64,000 bases of DNA from Acidobacteria bacterium Mor1 (GTDB lineage Bacteria > Acidobacteriota > Polarisedimenticolia > Polarisedimenticolales > Polarisedimenticolaceae): NCBI GenBank assembly GCA_001664505.1, contig CP011806.1:1154400-1218399 (forward strand), written 5' to 3'. The notes under the pieces were generated by a model, which was given only the letters and a program-made list of their open reading frames with translations, was not told the origin of the DNA and ran no database searches. Positions 9,344 through 19,719 of the stretch are shown here, one piece after another; within the stretch, counting starts at the first letter, position 1; the number at the start of each line of letters is the position of its first letter. The translations under genes were made by a program, and so were the position numbers.

Positions 9344-10524
9344 GCATCACCTGTTCCGGAGCTCGCCGCGGGAGCGGCTCCGATCAACTTGCGATAGTCG
9401 GCCAGCAGCCGGCTGCCGATCCGCTCCAGGCTGAAATCCTCTCTTACAACCCGGGACGCGTGCTCCCCGTCGAACTCCCGGGAAGACGCCATCCACTCGT
9501 CCAGCCGCTCCGCCCAGGTCGCCGCATCGTTGGGAGCGACACAGGGCCTCCCGCCGTGCTCGACCAGGTAACCCTTGAGGGGCACCCCCTCGGACACCAA
9601 CGCCTCGGTACCCTGAGCCAGCGACTCGAGAGCGGTGTTGCCGAAGCTCTCTCCCAGCGAAGGCAGCACGGTCAGATCGACGGAGGCGTAGGCCTGCGCC
9701 AGTTCCGCGCCGTCTACCTGACCCAGGAAATGTACACGCTGGGAGACCCCGTGTCTGGCTGCGAGTTGCTCCATTCGAGCCTGATGTCCGGCTTCATCGG
9801 CACCGAAAACCGCGAGGTGAACCCGGTCGGAGCAGCCGGCCAGCGCCGGGATTACGATCTCGAACCCCTTGCGGGGATGGATGCGGCCGAAAATGCCGAG
9901 AATCCGGTCCGAGGCCTCCAATCCGAGGCGCTTGCGCAACCCTGCCGGATCTCCGGCGGCACGGTCGGCGAACTCGATCGGGTTCTCGCTGACCATGCCG
10001 GGGGTGCCCGCCGAGGCCTCCCGGCTGTTCTCCAGCTCTTGCCTGCTGGCGAACTGGATCGCGCGGGCGCCACGGACCGCCCGGGCTTCCAACAGTTTCC
10101 AGTAGAGCGCCTTCTTGCCCGCCTTTTCCGCCAGGGAGATCGATTCGAGGGTGCCGCGGGGAACCACCACGTAGGGCACGCCGCGCATCCGGCAGGCCCT
10201 GGGCGCGATCAACATGGGCCAGGTCCAGACCCCCTGGATCACCACCAGGTCGGCGGAACCGACCGCCCCCAGGACTGCAGGCAGCAGCCGCGGGGCCAGG
10301 GCGAAGCGCCGGGCGGGCCCGAGAACCGGGAGGGTCCGGATGCGAATCCCCTCTTCCACCCGCTCACCGCTGGGGACTCGGCCCTCGAGATCCGCATCGG
10401 TGGTCAACACCGAGACCTCGGCGCCGGCCCCGGCCGCGGCCCGGCACATGTTCCAGATCGAGCGAGCCTGGCCGCCCCAGGACCAGGCCGGCGGGAACAC
10501 GCCGCTGACCACCAGCAGTCTCAA
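9340..10524 (-). CDS. GT4-family glycosyltransferase
   Basis: This 394-residue GT-B glycosyltransferase starts with MRLLVVSGVFPPAWSWGGQ, a typical acceptor-domain N-terminus with a GG loop. The donor domain has GIFGRIHPRKG and an EX7E-like block at GESFGNTALESLAQG. It is the first gene of the tight GT-DUF362-DUF362-CapK-GT run and lies 94 bases downstream of the giant MopE gene. The 94-base gap (10525-10618) has no obvious T-rich terminator, so read-through from upstream is possible. Confidence 0.85.
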   Translation of the reverse strand: MRLLVVSGVFPPAWSWGGQARSIWNMCRAAAGAGAEVSVLTTDADLEGRVPSGERVEEGIRIRTLPVLGPARRFALAPRLLPAVLGAVGSADLVVIQGVWTWPMLIAPRACRMRGVPYVVVPRGTLESISLAEKAGKKALYWKLLEARAVRGARAIQFASRQELENSREASAGTPGMVSENPIEFADRAAGDPAGLRKRLGLEASDRILGIFGRIHPRKGFEIVIPALAGCSDRVHLAVFGADEAGHQARMEQLAARHGVSQRVHFLGQVDGAELAQAYASVDLTVLPSLGESFGNTALESLAQGTEALVSEGVPLKGYLVEHGGRPCVAPNDAATWAERLDEWMASSREFDGEHASRVVREDFSLERIGSRLLADYRKLIGAAPAASSGTGDA

Positions 10525-10618
10525 GCCGGGCCCCGATGGCCTGGACAGGCTACCTCGACGTCCATCGGGACAAGGTACCCAACCCGGGCCCCGGATGCAC
10601 GGTTCTACCCCCGGCCCC

Positions 10619-13600
10619 CTAGGGGCAGGGGTTGTCGTTGGGCCGCGTGCCGCCGGCGCTGTCCTGGCCCAGGCCGCCCTCGACGCCTCCGGTGGTCCCG
10701 GTGGTCAGATAGAACACCCCGACGCCGGCCGGCGGACTGTTCAGATCCTCGACGAACAGGTCCAGCACTCCACACTCCTGAGACGCCTCGGGGTTGGAGC
10801 CCGGAGCCTGACTGTAGACGCCGGTGGCGCGCAGCACCGCCAGATCTCCCCGGTAGAGGTTGAAGCTGTCGATCCCCGACTCGTCGTCCCACTCGACGTA
10901 GGTCGGCCCCGTGGGGAAGGTCACGTAGATCAATCCGTCATCCAGATCGCAGTGATCCCCCTGGAAGTCCGAATCGGTATCCGACTGGCTGGGGTTGGGC
11001 GCGAACACGCAGTTGTCGCAGACGTCCCCCACCCCGTCGGACTCGAAGTCGTCCTGGGCCGGGTTGGCTTGCTCGGGACAGTTGTCGCACTGATCCCCGC
11101 GAGCATCGCTGTCGGTATCCTCCTGGCCGGGGTTCGGAACGAACAGGCAGTTGTCGCAGACATCGCCGAACCCGTCGATGTCGGTGTCCGCCTGGCCTGC
11201 GTTTGCCGCGGCCGGACAGTTGTCGCAGAGGTTGCGCACCCCGTCCGAGTCGCTGTCCTCGCCCTGGGCATCCTCGTCGATCAACAGGTCGCAATCATCG
11301 TCCATGTCGTTGCAGACCTCGGTCGCGGCCGGGGTGATCGACGGGTCGTCGTCGACGCAATCCCCCTGACACTCGCTGAAGGAGTCGCTGTCGTCATCGC
11401 TCTCATCGGAGGGTACCGCGGGATAGCCGGCGTCGTCGCAGTCGTTGTTGATGCCGTCACAGAGCTGGGGCGCACCGGGGAAGACCGTCGCGTCGCTGTC
11501 GAGGCAATCCCCGGCACACTCGGCCAGGGTATCGCCGTCGTCGTCCCGGTCCGAATCGGCCAACCGTGGCCAATCGGCGGCAGCACAATCGTTGGCCAAC
11601 CCGTCGCAAACCTCGGCCGCGCCGGCGAACACCGCGGCGCTACCGTCATCGCAATCCCCGGCACAGGTGGAGATTCCATCGCCGTCAGCGTCGAGTGCGC
11701 CGCACCCGCAAGTGCTGGAGGAGAAGTAGAAATTGCCGTCCTCCCCGGAGAAGAAACTGGTGATCCCGTCACCGACCCAGTGGGTGGAGAACCGGAAGGG
11801 GTGGATCTCGAGCCCCGGCGTGACCTGGAACGGGCTTCCCAGGAGGGCACCGTGCGCCCCCAGGCGTTGCGCCCAGAGTTCCTTGGCACCCGGGGGCCCG
11901 TCGGAGTAGGTCAGCCGGTACTCCTGGCCGGTCCATTCCAGGTCCATCGCCACAGCGCCAATCGCACCGATCACGGTGGTCACGCCACCGACCGGGATGC
12001 CCAGTTCACTGACCCGCTGGAAGCGGACGAGCTGGTCGGCGTTGACCCAGGCCAGGCCCCACTCGGATCCGTTCCACGTCAGATCGAACCGGTCCACCGC
12101 GGCCGAATCGGAGGTCAAAGCCCGGGCCTCGGCTCTCGGCTCGCCCGAGGCATCGATCGGTACGGCGTGAATCTGCGCGGTGTCCTGATCTCTCCAGGCG
12201 GCCAGATAGCCGTTGCCGTTACTCGGGGCCTGTGGGCCGCTCCCCTCACCCAGTAGCAGGATCGGCGACAGGTAGCTTCCGGCCCGGTCGAGCAGGGCGA
12301 ACCGCACCTCCCGGACACTCTCACGCCAGACGGCGGAGAAGGCTGATCCGCCCCATCGAAGCTGATGGGCGTCTCCCAGCAGATCTCGCGGGCCGCCCAT
12401 CGGCTCGCCGGCGGCATCGAAGCGGCGGTAGGCGTCGTCGATCAGCGCGCCCAACTCCGCACCCGTCCAATCGAAGGAAACATCCTGAATGTGCCCCGGC
12501 GCGCGGGCGATCTCGGTCAACGGGCCAAGGGGTGCGCCGGTGGTATCGAACCGTCCCAGGTAGAGCGCGGTGTTGTCCGCCCAGATCACGGCGAAGAACG
12601 AGCCGGTCCAGACGACCTCCAGCCGGTTCAGGCCACCCCCACCCAGGTCCGCGAGGATCACGTCGGCGTTGTCGACGAAGGACTCACAGCTCCGCTCGCA
12701 GGGGTCGTCGATGCGCCCGTTGCAATCGTTGTCCCTCCCGTCACAGGCCTCCACGGCTCCCGGGAACAGTGCCGGGTCCAATCCATCGCAATCACGAAGC
12801 CCAGCGCACGTCGCGGCGACCAGGAATCCGTCGCCGTCCAGGTCCAGTTCCCCTTCCGGGGGAATCGGCCAGCCTACCGAACGACAGTCGTTGTTCAGCC
12901 CGTCACAGACCTCCGGGGCATCCGGATAGGTGGATGCATTGGTGTCGTCACAGTCTCCACCGCAGGAGGAGATCCCGTCTCCATCGACATCCGCGATGCT
13001 GCAGTCGCAGTCGATCCGGAGGAAGCGCAGCTCCCCTGCGGAAACCCACAGGGCGGCCAGATTGCTGCCGTTCCAGGCCGTACCGGGACCGGCTAGTGCC
13101 GAAGCAGGCCCGAGGTCCTCGGTCCCGCCGAGTTCGATCAGCGCTGGTGAACGGCGGGCGCCGCGAATCCGCCAGGTGCCGGCCTGGTCATCGGCGTAGG
13201 TCAGGAAGATCTCTCCTCCCGACCAGTTGAGGTCCGGCTGAACTGCCGAAACACCGACAAGAGACGCCCGGGTCGCGTCGCCGATCGGGAACCCGCCCAG
13301 ATCGAACCGGCCGACGAACACCGCGGGCATCGGGTCCGTACGATCCTCCCAGGCCACGACCCACTCGCCGATGCTCCAGGAAAGAGCCGGGTTCGAGGCC
13401 GGCCCGGTGCCGTCGGTCAGTTGCCTGCGCGGGGACAGCACCACACCGTCCAGATCCACCGAATCGAAGTAGAGCTCCGACTGACCGGAACGGTCATCGG
13501 CGAAAACGACGGCGAAGGCAGCGCCGTCCCAACCCACCCGGGGGGTTTCCGAGCGCGCCGGGTCGTCGGTCAGCCGCACATCCGCGATCTCGCGATAGCC

Positions 13601-15898
13601 GGAGCTGTCCAGCACCGTGAAGAAGATCTCGTCGTTCGGGTCGCGCCAAACGGCTCCGTAGCGCCGGCCGTTCCAAACCAGGTGCGGCTCGAATCCGGAT
13701 GCGCCGATCCCCCGTGCAGACACTAGGCTGCCACCGGCATCGATGCGAGCAATCTGCAGCTCGCCGGCGCTATCGGACCAGGCTGCAATGTACTCGCTAC
13801 CGTTCCAGACCAGGACCGGACCGGACCCTTCACCCAGCAGCAACTCGCTACCCAAGGGCACCCCCGTGAGGTCGAGGCGGCGGAACCGAATCTCGTCTGC
13901 GCTCCCCTGGCTCTCCGCCCAGATGACGCCGTAGCCGGCCGTCCCCTCGACGGCCATCTCTGCGGTGACCACCGAGGTCGAAGCACCTACGACCTGGGGC
14001 AGGCCGAAGGAGGGCGGATCGCAGGTGCGGTCACAGAACTCGTCGATGATGCGGTCGCAATCGTTGTCGATCCCGTCACACAGCTCCGGAGCGAACTGAT
14101 ACACCGTGGGATCCCGATCGTTGCAGTCGTTGCTCGTCGAGTCGTTGTCCGCGTTGCCGTCGCACAGGTCTCCGGTGCCGTCTCCATCCAGGTCGGTTTG
14201 AGCAGGGTTGAAGTCGCTTACGCAGTTGTCGCAAACATCCCCGACCCCGTCCCCTTCGAGGTCGGCCTGATCGTTGTTCACATCCAGCGGACAGTTGTCG
14301 CAACCGTCGGGGACGAGATCGAAGTCATCATCCGGCGTCAACTCGTCAGCCGGCACCTGCGAGTCGCAGTCGTCGTCGATGCCGTTGCAAAGCTCCGGCG
14401 CACCGAGATAGCGATCGGCCGTCGATTCGTCACAATCCCCCTGGCAAGGGCTCTGACCGTCGCCGTCGATATCCAGTTCCGACGCGGGAACGAAGGGCCA
14501 GTCGGAGCCGTCGCAATCGTTGGCCCGTCCGTCACACTGCTCGGTCGCGCCGGGGAAGATCGTGTCTACACCGTCGTCACAGTCCCCGGCGCAGGAGCTG
14601 AAGCCGTCCAGGTCCCCGTCCACGTTGGAGCAGGGGCAATCGAAGGCGGACCACTGGGCCGCCCCTTCCCGCCACAGAACGCCGAACCCGCTGCCGTTCC
14701 AGGCTGCCGCCGGGACCGCAGCATCGGCCGGATCCATGGCGCCGAGGGTCACCGCCAGCTCATCTCCCAGAGGCTCCCCCGCCGCCGACAACCGCTGATA
14801 GAAGATGCGGCCGGTCCCGAAGCCATCGAAGACCTGATTGCTCTCGAAGAACAGACCGAACTCTCCACCGGTCCAGATCAGGGAGGGCTCCTTCGCCGTG
14901 GAACCCGTGTCGCTGGCCGCCAGGTTGGGACTGCCTGCGGTGCCGTCCGGTTCGATGCGCATGAAGTAGATGTCGAGGGCCTGCTGCCGCTGATCGGTAA
15001 AGGCCATGCCCCAGTAGCGCCCCGTCCAGGCGAGGCTCGGATCCTTCGAGATATTCGGCGTGTCGGTCAACAACAACTCGGCATCACCGACGACCGAACC
15101 GTCGGCAGCCGCCCGGGTGAAGAAGATCTCCTCGAAGCCGTTGCGGCTGCGCACATGGGCAACACCCAGTTCGCTTCCGCTCCAACTCGCTTCCAGGTTG
15201 AACACGCCCTCGAACTGGGGCGTGTCGAAGATGACCGTTTCGCCGATAAACACGCCGGCGGCGTCGAACCGCGCCATCAGCACATCCGAACCCAGATAGG
15301 GCGCCAGGAAAACCGAACCGGTCCACTGAACCCGCGGATCACGCCCGGTCGCTCCACCGAAGTTCGTTTCCAGGATCTCCGCGCCCGAGGCGTCGACCCG
15401 GGCAAAGCTGAGATCGGTCCCGTTGTCCCAGACCACGCCGTATTCGCTGCCGGTCCAGACCAGATCCGCGTCTCCGGTGCCCGGTCCCAGATCGGTCTCC
15501 GGACCGGAGACCGTGCCGTCGCTGCCGATCACCACGAAACGGCAGCGCCCTCCGCTCACGTAGACCGCTCCATACCCCGAGCCGTTCCAAACGAGCTCCG
15601 GCCGGCCGGTTGCCGCCGCCGCGGAGATCGTCGTATCGGCACCGTCCTGGGTCGCGTCGCAGGTCCGGTCGCAACCCTCGTCAAGGACGCCGTCGCAGTC
15701 GTTATCGAGGCCGTCACACACCTCGGTGGCTCCCGGGAAGGCCCCCGAGTCGCCATCGTTACAATCGAGTGACGTTCCGCATCCGGCCTCGAAGAAGAAG
15801 CCGTCGGCGTCGGCATCGGTGCACTGGGCGGACACCGGTGGAGCCATCAAGACCAGTAGAATCGCGGGAAAAAGCAGCCGCAAAGACCGATCTCGCAT
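10619..15898 (-). CDS. Giant secreted protein: nine MopE modules, three propeller-like arrays, TSP type-3 repeats
   Basis: This 1759-residue exported protein begins with a clear Sec signal peptide ([24 protein letters not shown]). ATG 15898 is chosen over an upstream in-frame ATG because GGAGG sits at the right distance. Nine MopE-type metal-binding modules of the form CxDxD...PGAxExCDGxxNDC are spread along it. Between them lie three arrays (about residues 95-425, 640-965 and 1085-1395), each with seven W-[NTS]-G-x-x-[aromatic]-x-x-x-[WFY] repeats, as expected for seven-bladed beta-propellers. Thrombospondin type-3 repeats (CDNCPxxxNxxQxDxDxDGxGDxCD) occur near 14180-14310 and as four units at 10950-11260. 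The C-terminus ends [12 protein letters not shown] calcium-stabilised surface or extracellular adhesin is likely. Its place inside a glycan operon suggests the polymer or cell surface as partner. Confidence 0.88.
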   Translation of the reverse strand: MRDRSLRLLFPAILLVLMAPPVSAQCTDADADGFFFEAGCGTSLDCNDGDSGAFPGATEVCDGLDNDCDGVLDEGCDRTCDATQDGADTTISAAAATGRPELVWNGSGYGAVYVSGGRCRFVVIGSDGTVSGPETDLGPGTGDADLVWTGSEYGVVWDNGTDLSFARVDASGAEILETNFGGATGRDPRVQWTGSVFLAPYLGSDVLMARFDAAGVFIGETVIFDTPQFEGVFNLEASWSGSELGVAHVRSRNGFEEIFFTRAAADGSVVGDAELLLTDTPNISKDPSLAWTGRYWGMAFTDQRQQALDIYFMRIEPDGTAGSPNLAASDTGSTAKEPSLIWTGGEFGLFFESNQVFDGFGTGRIFYQRLSAAGEPLGDELAVTLGAMDPADAAVPAAAWNGSGFGVLWREGAAQWSAFDCPCSNVDGDLDGFSSCAGDCDDGVDTIFPGATEQCDGRANDCDGSDWPFVPASELDIDGDGQSPCQGDCDESTADRYLGAPELCNGIDDDCDSQVPADELTPDDDFDLVPDGCDNCPLDVNNDQADLEGDGVGDVCDNCVSDFNPAQTDLDGDGTGDLCDGNADNDSTSNDCNDRDPTVYQFAPELCDGIDNDCDRIIDEFCDRTCDPPSFGLPQVVGASTSVVTAEMAVEGTAGYGVIWAESQGSADEIRFRRLDLTGVPLGSELLLGEGSGPVLVWNGSEYIAAWSDSAGELQIARIDAGGSLVSARGIGASGFEPHLVWNGRRYGAVWRDPNDEIFFTVLDSSGYREIADVRLTDDPARSETPRVGWDGAAFAVVFADDRSGQSELYFDSVDLDGVVLSPRRQLTDGTGPASNPALSWSIGEWVVAWEDRTDPMPAVFVGRFDLGGFPIGDATRASLVGVSAVQPDLNWSGGEIFLTYADDQAGTWRIRGARRSPALIELGGTEDLGPASALAGPGTAWNGSNLAALWVSAGELRFLRIDCDCSIADVDGDGISSCGGDCDDTNASTYPDAPEVCDGLNNDCRSVGWPIPPEGELDLDGDGFLVAATCAGLRDCDGLDPALFPGAVEACDGRDNDCNGRIDDPCERSCESFVDNADVILADLGGGGLNRLEVVWTGSFFAVIWADNTALYLGRFDTTGAPLGPLTEIARAPGHIQDVSFDWTGAELGALIDDAYRRFDAAGEPMGGPRDLLGDAHQLRWGGSAFSAVWRESVREVRFALLDRAGSYLSPILLLGEGSGPQAPSNGNGYLAAWRDQDTAQIHAVPIDASGEPRAEARALTSDSAAVDRFDLTWNGSEWGLAWVNADQLVRFQRVSELGIPVGGVTTVIGAIGAVAMDLEWTGQEYRLTYSDGPPGAKELWAQRLGAHGALLGSPFQVTPGLEIHPFRFSTHWVGDGITSFFSGEDGNFYFSSSTCGCGALDADGDGISTCAGDCDDGSAAVFAGAAEVCDGLANDCAAADWPRLADSDRDDDGDTLAECAGDCLDSDATVFPGAPQLCDGINNDCDDAGYPAVPSDESDDDSDSFSECQGDCVDDDPSITPAATEVCNDMDDDCDLLIDEDAQGEDSDSDGVRNLCDNCPAAANAGQADTDIDGFGDVCDNCLFVPNPGQEDTDSDARGDQCDNCPEQANPAQDDFESDGVGDVCDNCVFAPNPSQSDTDSDFQGDHCDLDDGLIYVTFPTGPTYVEWDDESGIDSFNLYRGDLAVLRATGVYSQAPGSNPEASQECGVLDLFVEDLNSPPAGVGVFYLTTGTTGGVEGGLGQDSAGGTRPNDNPCP

Positions 15899-15991
15899 GA
15901 CAGACCTCCGGTCGGTTCGGAGTTGGGGAGACGCGCTATGGGCGCAGTCTACGGCGAGATCCAAATAGCGACAAGGAACTTTGTGGAGTCG

Positions 15992-17182
15992 TCAGGCAAG
16001 GAGTCGATCGAACTGGTTCAGCGCTCGCTGAATGCTGTAGTCCGATTCGTATAGCGCACGCGCCGCGTCCCCTTCGCGGCGCACCCGCTCGGGATCGTCC
16101 CGGTAGGCGGACACCGCGGCAGCCAGTTCGGCACCGCCACCGAGGGGCACGGGAACACCGCAGCCGCGCTCGACGATATCGGCGACCTCGCCCTCCGACG
16201 GCCCGACGTACACCGGCGGCTTGCCTGCGGCCAGGATGCCGTAGATCTTGCACGGCACCAGCAGGCCGGGCATGCGTTCCCGCAGGGTCACCAGGTGCAG
16301 GTCGCCGGCAGTCAGGCTGTCGCCCAGGCGTTCGCGGGCGACGTAGGGACGAAACTCGACGTTTTGCAGTTCGCGATCCTTCACCGCCGATTTCACCGCG
16401 TCCAGACGTGGCCCGCCGCCGACGAAGGCGAACAGGATGCCGGTGTCGTCCTTGAGCCGCTCGGCGGCGTCGAGCACGGTCTCGAATTCATGGGCCAGAC
16501 CCAGGTTGCCCGAGTAGAGCACCACGAAGCGCCCGTTCCAGCCCCATTCCTCACGAAGCGGGTTGGACGCGGTGTCCTTGGGCCGGATCGCATCGCCGTC
16601 GGCCCAGTTGGCCACGACCAGCACCTCGCTTCCCCGGACCTCTTCGAGTTTGCGCGCCATCAGGGCGTCCAGGGCGATCACCGTGTCCGAGCCGCGCAGC
16701 ACCGCCCGTGAGATCCAGTCCAGCAGCCGGGCGGCAAAGGACCCGGGTTTGAGCACGCCGAGTTCGTAGGCCAGATCCGGATAGACGTCCATGACCCAGT
16801 AGATCGAACGGGCTCCGCGGAGCCGCGCCAGGATCAACCCCAGCAGCGCGACCATCGGCGGAGTCGAGAGCGAGATCACCACGTCCGGCTTCTTGCGGAA
16901 CAGCAGACGCAGCGCCGCCCCGGCCATGAACGTCAGGTAGTCCAGGGACCGCCCGATCTTGCTGCCCCGGCCGAACCCCGAGGCGAATGTCCGCTCGACC
17001 TTGACGCCGCGAATGGTCTCGCGCTTCGGATAGGTGCGGGACGGGTCGGTGTAGCCCCGCCGGCCGCAGATCGCGGTCACGTCGTGGCCCGCCGCGGCCA
17101 GACCGGCGCCCAGGTCTCCCAGGAGCTGCGCCGTCGCCGCCTCGTCGGGGCTGTAGTACTGGTTCAGCAGGACAACGCGCAC
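15992..17182 (-). CDS. WbuB/WcaI-like GT4 glycosyltransferase
   Basis: This 396-residue glycosyltransferase resembles the WbuB/WcaI group that adds N-acetylfucosamine- or fucose-type sugars. It opens with VLLNQYYSPDEAATAQLLG, has YWVMDVYPDLAYELG and SRAVLRGSDTVIAL, and a donor-site block VANWADGDAIRP followed by VLYSGNLGLAHEFE. The C-terminal nucleotide-binding stretch contains GILAAGKPPVYVGPSEGE. It lies 39 bases downstream of the second carbamoyltransferase and 93 bases ahead of the MopE gene. The resemblance to WbuB fits with a fucose-type donor enzyme at the start of the window. Confidence 0.85.
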   Translation of the reverse strand: MRVVLLNQYYSPDEAATAQLLGDLGAGLAAAGHDVTAICGRRGYTDPSRTYPKRETIRGVKVERTFASGFGRGSKIGRSLDYLTFMAGAALRLLFRKKPDVVISLSTPPMVALLGLILARLRGARSIYWVMDVYPDLAYELGVLKPGSFAARLLDWISRAVLRGSDTVIALDALMARKLEEVRGSEVLVVANWADGDAIRPKDTASNPLREEWGWNGRFVVLYSGNLGLAHEFETVLDAAERLKDDTGILFAFVGGGPRLDAVKSAVKDRELQNVEFRPYVARERLGDSLTAGDLHLVTLRERMPGLLVPCKIYGILAAGKPPVYVGPSEGEVADIVERGCGVPVPLGGGAELAAAVSAYRDDPERVRREGDAARALYESDYSIQRALNQFDRLLA

Positions 17183-17221
17183 TGCGGTTCCCCGGCTCGC
17201 GGCGTCCGGGCAGGACGCCGG

Positions 17222-18961
17222 CTAGCCCTGGTCAGCCTTCTTGGCGAACCCCTTGCCCACGACCAGCGTGTCCATCTTCGTGCGCATGAAGCAGTCGATG
17301 GCGTGCTTCGGTTCGTTGACGATCGGCTCGTTCTCGTTGAACGACGTGTTGAGGATCACCGGCGTGCCGCTCTTGCGGCCGAAGGTATCGATCAGCCGGT
17401 GGTAGAGCGGGTTGCTTTCCTTGCTCACGGTCTGCAGCCGACCGGTGCCGTCCTCGTGGGTTACGGCGGGAAGTTCCTTCCGCTTCTCGGGCTTGATCTT
17501 GTAGACCTTGAGCATGTACGGAACCGGGTAGGACTCCTCGAAGTACTCGCCCGAACGTTCCTCGAGAATCGAGGGCGCGAAGGGCCGGAAGTGCTCGCGG
17601 CGCTTGATGCGGGCGTTGAGGATGTCCTTCATGTCGTCCCGGCGCGGATCGACCACGATCGAGCGGTTGCCCAGGGCCCGGGGGCCCCACTCGCTGCGAC
17701 CCTGGAACCAGCCGATGACGTCGCCGTTCATCATGCTGTCGGTGGTGGTGTCGCACAGCGCCTGCTCGTCCTCGATCCAGGTGTACTTGATGCCGGCGTC
17801 GTCGAGGCTCTTCTTGACCTGGGCGTCGCTGTAGTCCGGGCCCCAGTAGGCGTGAGGCAGCACGTAGTCCCGCGGCATGTCCAGTTCCTGGTTCCAGACC
17901 CAGTAGGCCGCACCCACGGCCGTGCCGGCGTCGCCGGCGGCGGGGTGGATGTACACGTCGCGGAACGGCGTGCGCTCGAAGACCTTGCCGTTGGCCACGG
18001 AGTTGTAGGCGCAGCCTCCTGCGAGACAGAGCGGCTTGCCGGGGTGCTTCTCGGCAAGATGGTTCAGCGCGTGGAAGTACATTTCCTCGGCCATGGCCTG
18101 AACCGAGCGGGCCAGGTTGTTGTGCTTCTGCTCCAGCGGCTCATCCTTCTGACGAACCGGACCGAAGCGCTTGACCCAGGCGTCGGTGAAGACGGCGCCG
18201 ATCTCCGGCGAGCCGTTCTCCCACTGCATCTCCACACCCTTGGAAGCGTGGAGGAAGTAGTCCAGGTTCAGCTCGAACTTGCCGCCGGGCTTGAGCTGCA
18301 GGATGTCGCGAAACTCATCGAGGTACTCGGGTTCGCCATAGGGTGCCAGGCCCATGACCTTGTACTCGTCGCCGTACTTGCCGAAGCCGATGTACTGGGT
18401 GCACGCGGTGTAGAAGAGCCCCATCGAATGGGGGAAGCTGACCCAGTCGTCGACTTCCAGCTTGTTGCCCTGCCCCGAGCCGAACATCGTCGAGACGAAG
18501 TCGCCGAAACCGTCGATGGTCAGGCAGGCGGATTGCTCGAAGGGGGAAAGGAAGAAGGAGGACGCCATGTGCGCCCGGTGATGCTCTACGTTGTGGAACT
18601 GGGCCTTGAGCGTCTGGGCGTCGACGCCCAGGGACTCGGCCAGGATGTTCTTGAGGTCCTTGACCTTGCCCATGTTGGCCAGGCGGTCGCGGATCGCCGA
18701 GAAGGACGGACGTTTCTGCAGCGAGAACAGGACCTTCTTGTGCAGGTGCGCCGAGGGGTCGCGGCCGATGGCGACATGGTCGATCTCGCTCGGCTTGATC
18801 CCGGCATAGTCCAGGCAGAAGCGAATCGCCTCGGTGGGGAAACCGGCCCAGTGCTTGACCCGGTTGATCCGCTCCTCCTCGATGGCGGCGACCAGCTTCC
18901 CGTCGATGACGAGACATGCGGCCGAGTCGCCGTGATATGCGTTGATTCCGAGGATGTTCAC
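17222..18961 (-). CDS. NodU/CmcH-family O-carbamoyltransferase (second copy)
   Basis: This 579-residue enzyme transfers a carbamoyl group from carbamoyl phosphate, through a carbamoyl-adenylate, to a sugar hydroxyl. The Kae1-like N-terminal domain starts GINAYHGDSAACLV and holds the metal-binding HHxxH motif (His127, His128, His131) with Asp150 downstream. The YrdC-like C-terminal domain contains GWFQGRSEWGPRALGNRSI and VILNTSFNENEPIV. The start is GTG 18961 with AAGGAG nine bases upstream. It is clearly related to, but distinct from, the first carbamoyltransferase at 19720-21540. Bases 18962-19105 hold a possible promoter and a hairpin, so it may also be expressed separately. Confidence 0.9.
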   Translation of the reverse strand: MNILGINAYHGDSAACLVIDGKLVAAIEEERINRVKHWAGFPTEAIRFCLDYAGIKPSEIDHVAIGRDPSAHLHKKVLFSLQKRPSFSAIRDRLANMGKVKDLKNILAESLGVDAQTLKAQFHNVEHHRAHMASSFFLSPFEQSACLTIDGFGDFVSTMFGSGQGNKLEVDDWVSFPHSMGLFYTACTQYIGFGKYGDEYKVMGLAPYGEPEYLDEFRDILQLKPGGKFELNLDYFLHASKGVEMQWENGSPEIGAVFTDAWVKRFGPVRQKDEPLEQKHNNLARSVQAMAEEMYFHALNHLAEKHPGKPLCLAGGCAYNSVANGKVFERTPFRDVYIHPAAGDAGTAVGAAYWVWNQELDMPRDYVLPHAYWGPDYSDAQVKKSLDDAGIKYTWIEDEQALCDTTTDSMMNGDVIGWFQGRSEWGPRALGNRSIVVDPRRDDMKDILNARIKRREHFRPFAPSILEERSGEYFEESYPVPYMLKVYKIKPEKRKELPAVTHEDGTGRLQTVSKESNPLYHRLIDTFGRKSGTPVILNTSFNENEPIVNEPKHAIDCFMRTKMDTLVVGKGFAKKADQG

Positions 18962-18997
18962 CGAGCTAGACTCCTTAATCGGGTACGTGAAACTGCA

Positions 18998-19025
18998 AGT
19001 ATCCGGGCAAACGGTCGCGTTTCAA
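18998..19025 (-). promoter_or_regulatory. Possible sigma-70 promoter for the second carbamoyltransferase
   Basis: Read on the minus strand there is TTGAAA, a 16-base spacer and GATACT, ending about 37 bases ahead of the GTG start. The -35 matches well and the -10 matches moderately. In GC-rich DNA this AT-rich island stands out, but the match alone is weak proof. Confidence 0.35.
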
Positions 19026-19058
19026 CCGCTAAACGCCTACGTGGCCTGCTTGTGCGAG

Positions 19059-19088
19059 AGCCGCAACGCCCTTGTGGTTCGCGGCTCG
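19059..19088 (-). other. Hairpin between DUF5989 gene and second carbamoyltransferase
   Basis: GAGCCGC at 19059-19065 pairs with GCGGCTC at 19082-19088, with three further pairs across a one-base bulge. It sits 18 bases past the DUF5989 stop in the direction of transcription. There is no U-tract, so it is more likely an RNA-processing or stability element than an intrinsic terminator. Confidence 0.4.
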
Positions 19089-19105
19089 TTCCGCTCCAGA
19101 CTCGC

Positions 19106-19264
19106 CTAGAACACCGTGTAGATGAACGGCGCGATGGCGGAACTCGACGTCAGCACCACCAGCAGCCCCAGCAGGAGCAACATGATCACGATCGGAAGCA
19201 ACCAGTACTTCTTGCGGTGCTTCAGAAACTCCCAGAACTCGCCGACCAGTGTCAGATGCTTCAT
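19106..19264 (-). CDS. DUF5989 (SxtK-like) small membrane protein
   Basis: This 52-residue protein begins MKHLTLVGEFWEFLKHRKKYW and has one hydrophobic helix (about residues 22-39) before a short SSSAIAPFIYTVF tail. This matches the DUF5989 family, which occurs next to SxtJ-like proteins and NodU-type carbamoyltransferases; the equivalent in saxitoxin clusters is SxtK. AGGGAA lies ahead of ATG 19264, 12 bases after the SxtJ-like stop. The basic WEFLKHRKK face would lie on the cytosolic membrane surface. Its role is not known; a small subunit that tethers or regulates the carbamoyltransferase is the simplest idea. Confidence 0.82.
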   Translation of the reverse strand: MKHLTLVGEFWEFLKHRKKYWLLPIVIMLLLLGLLVVLTSSSAIAPFIYTVF

Positions 19265-19276
19265 CGGATTCCCTGC

Positions 19277-19699
19277 CTAGAATTGCTTGGCGTAGCGCTC
19301 GATAGTTGGCTCGACCTCTTCCTTGTCGACCCAGTAGGTTTGCTTCTCCCGGCGGAAATCGAGCTTCATCGGGCGCTTGCCGAAGACCCGCATCACCAGG
19401 CCGAAGGGAGTCAGGATCAGGAAGAAGAAGATCCCGAGGATCAGCCGGGTGATGAACCAGGAGATGCCTCCGGCAACCGCCATCCAGCCGCTGAAGATCT
19501 TCTCGAAGACCTTCGGAAGCAGCGCCGCGAACAGGCTGACCGAAGGGGCGGCGATCAGGAGCCCCCGGGCGACCTCGGGTTTCTGCGGCCAGATCCAGAC
19601 ACCCCAGTAGAACAGGGCGGCCAGGATGCCGAGAAAGGCGGGCAGGGTCAGGCCGAACTGGGCAGCCTGCTCCGCAGTGGTCTTGATTCGCTTTGCCAT
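19277..19699 (-). CDS. SxtJ-like membrane protein
   Basis: This 140-residue protein has three hydrophobic stretches (about residues 14-38, 44-62 and 72-105) and a basic, aromatic C-terminal tail (KRPMKLDFRREKQTYWVDKE). The size, the LTPFGLVMR turn and the gene order match SxtJ-family proteins, which sit between a NodU-type carbamoyltransferase and a DUF5989 protein in many bacteria. It begins 20 bases after the first carbamoyltransferase. The biochemical function is unknown. Conservation of the trio suggests carbamoylation at the inner membrane, perhaps on a lipid-linked glycan. Confidence 0.82.
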   Translation of the reverse strand: MAKRIKTTAEQAAQFGLTLPAFLGILAALFYWGVWIWPQKPEVARGLLIAAPSVSLFAALLPKVFEKIFSGWMAVAGGISWFITRLILGIFFFLILTPFGLVMRVFGKRPMKLDFRREKQTYWVDKEEVEPTIERYAKQF

Positions 19700-19719
19700 G
19701 ATCTGATCTCGCCCCTTGC

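Noticed and set aside
10950-15800. Regularly recurring GTCGTCGCAGTC-like DNA words suggesting a CRISPR or satellite
   Set aside because: They encode the MopE and TSP type-3 protein repeats and are not spaced as repeat-spacer units.
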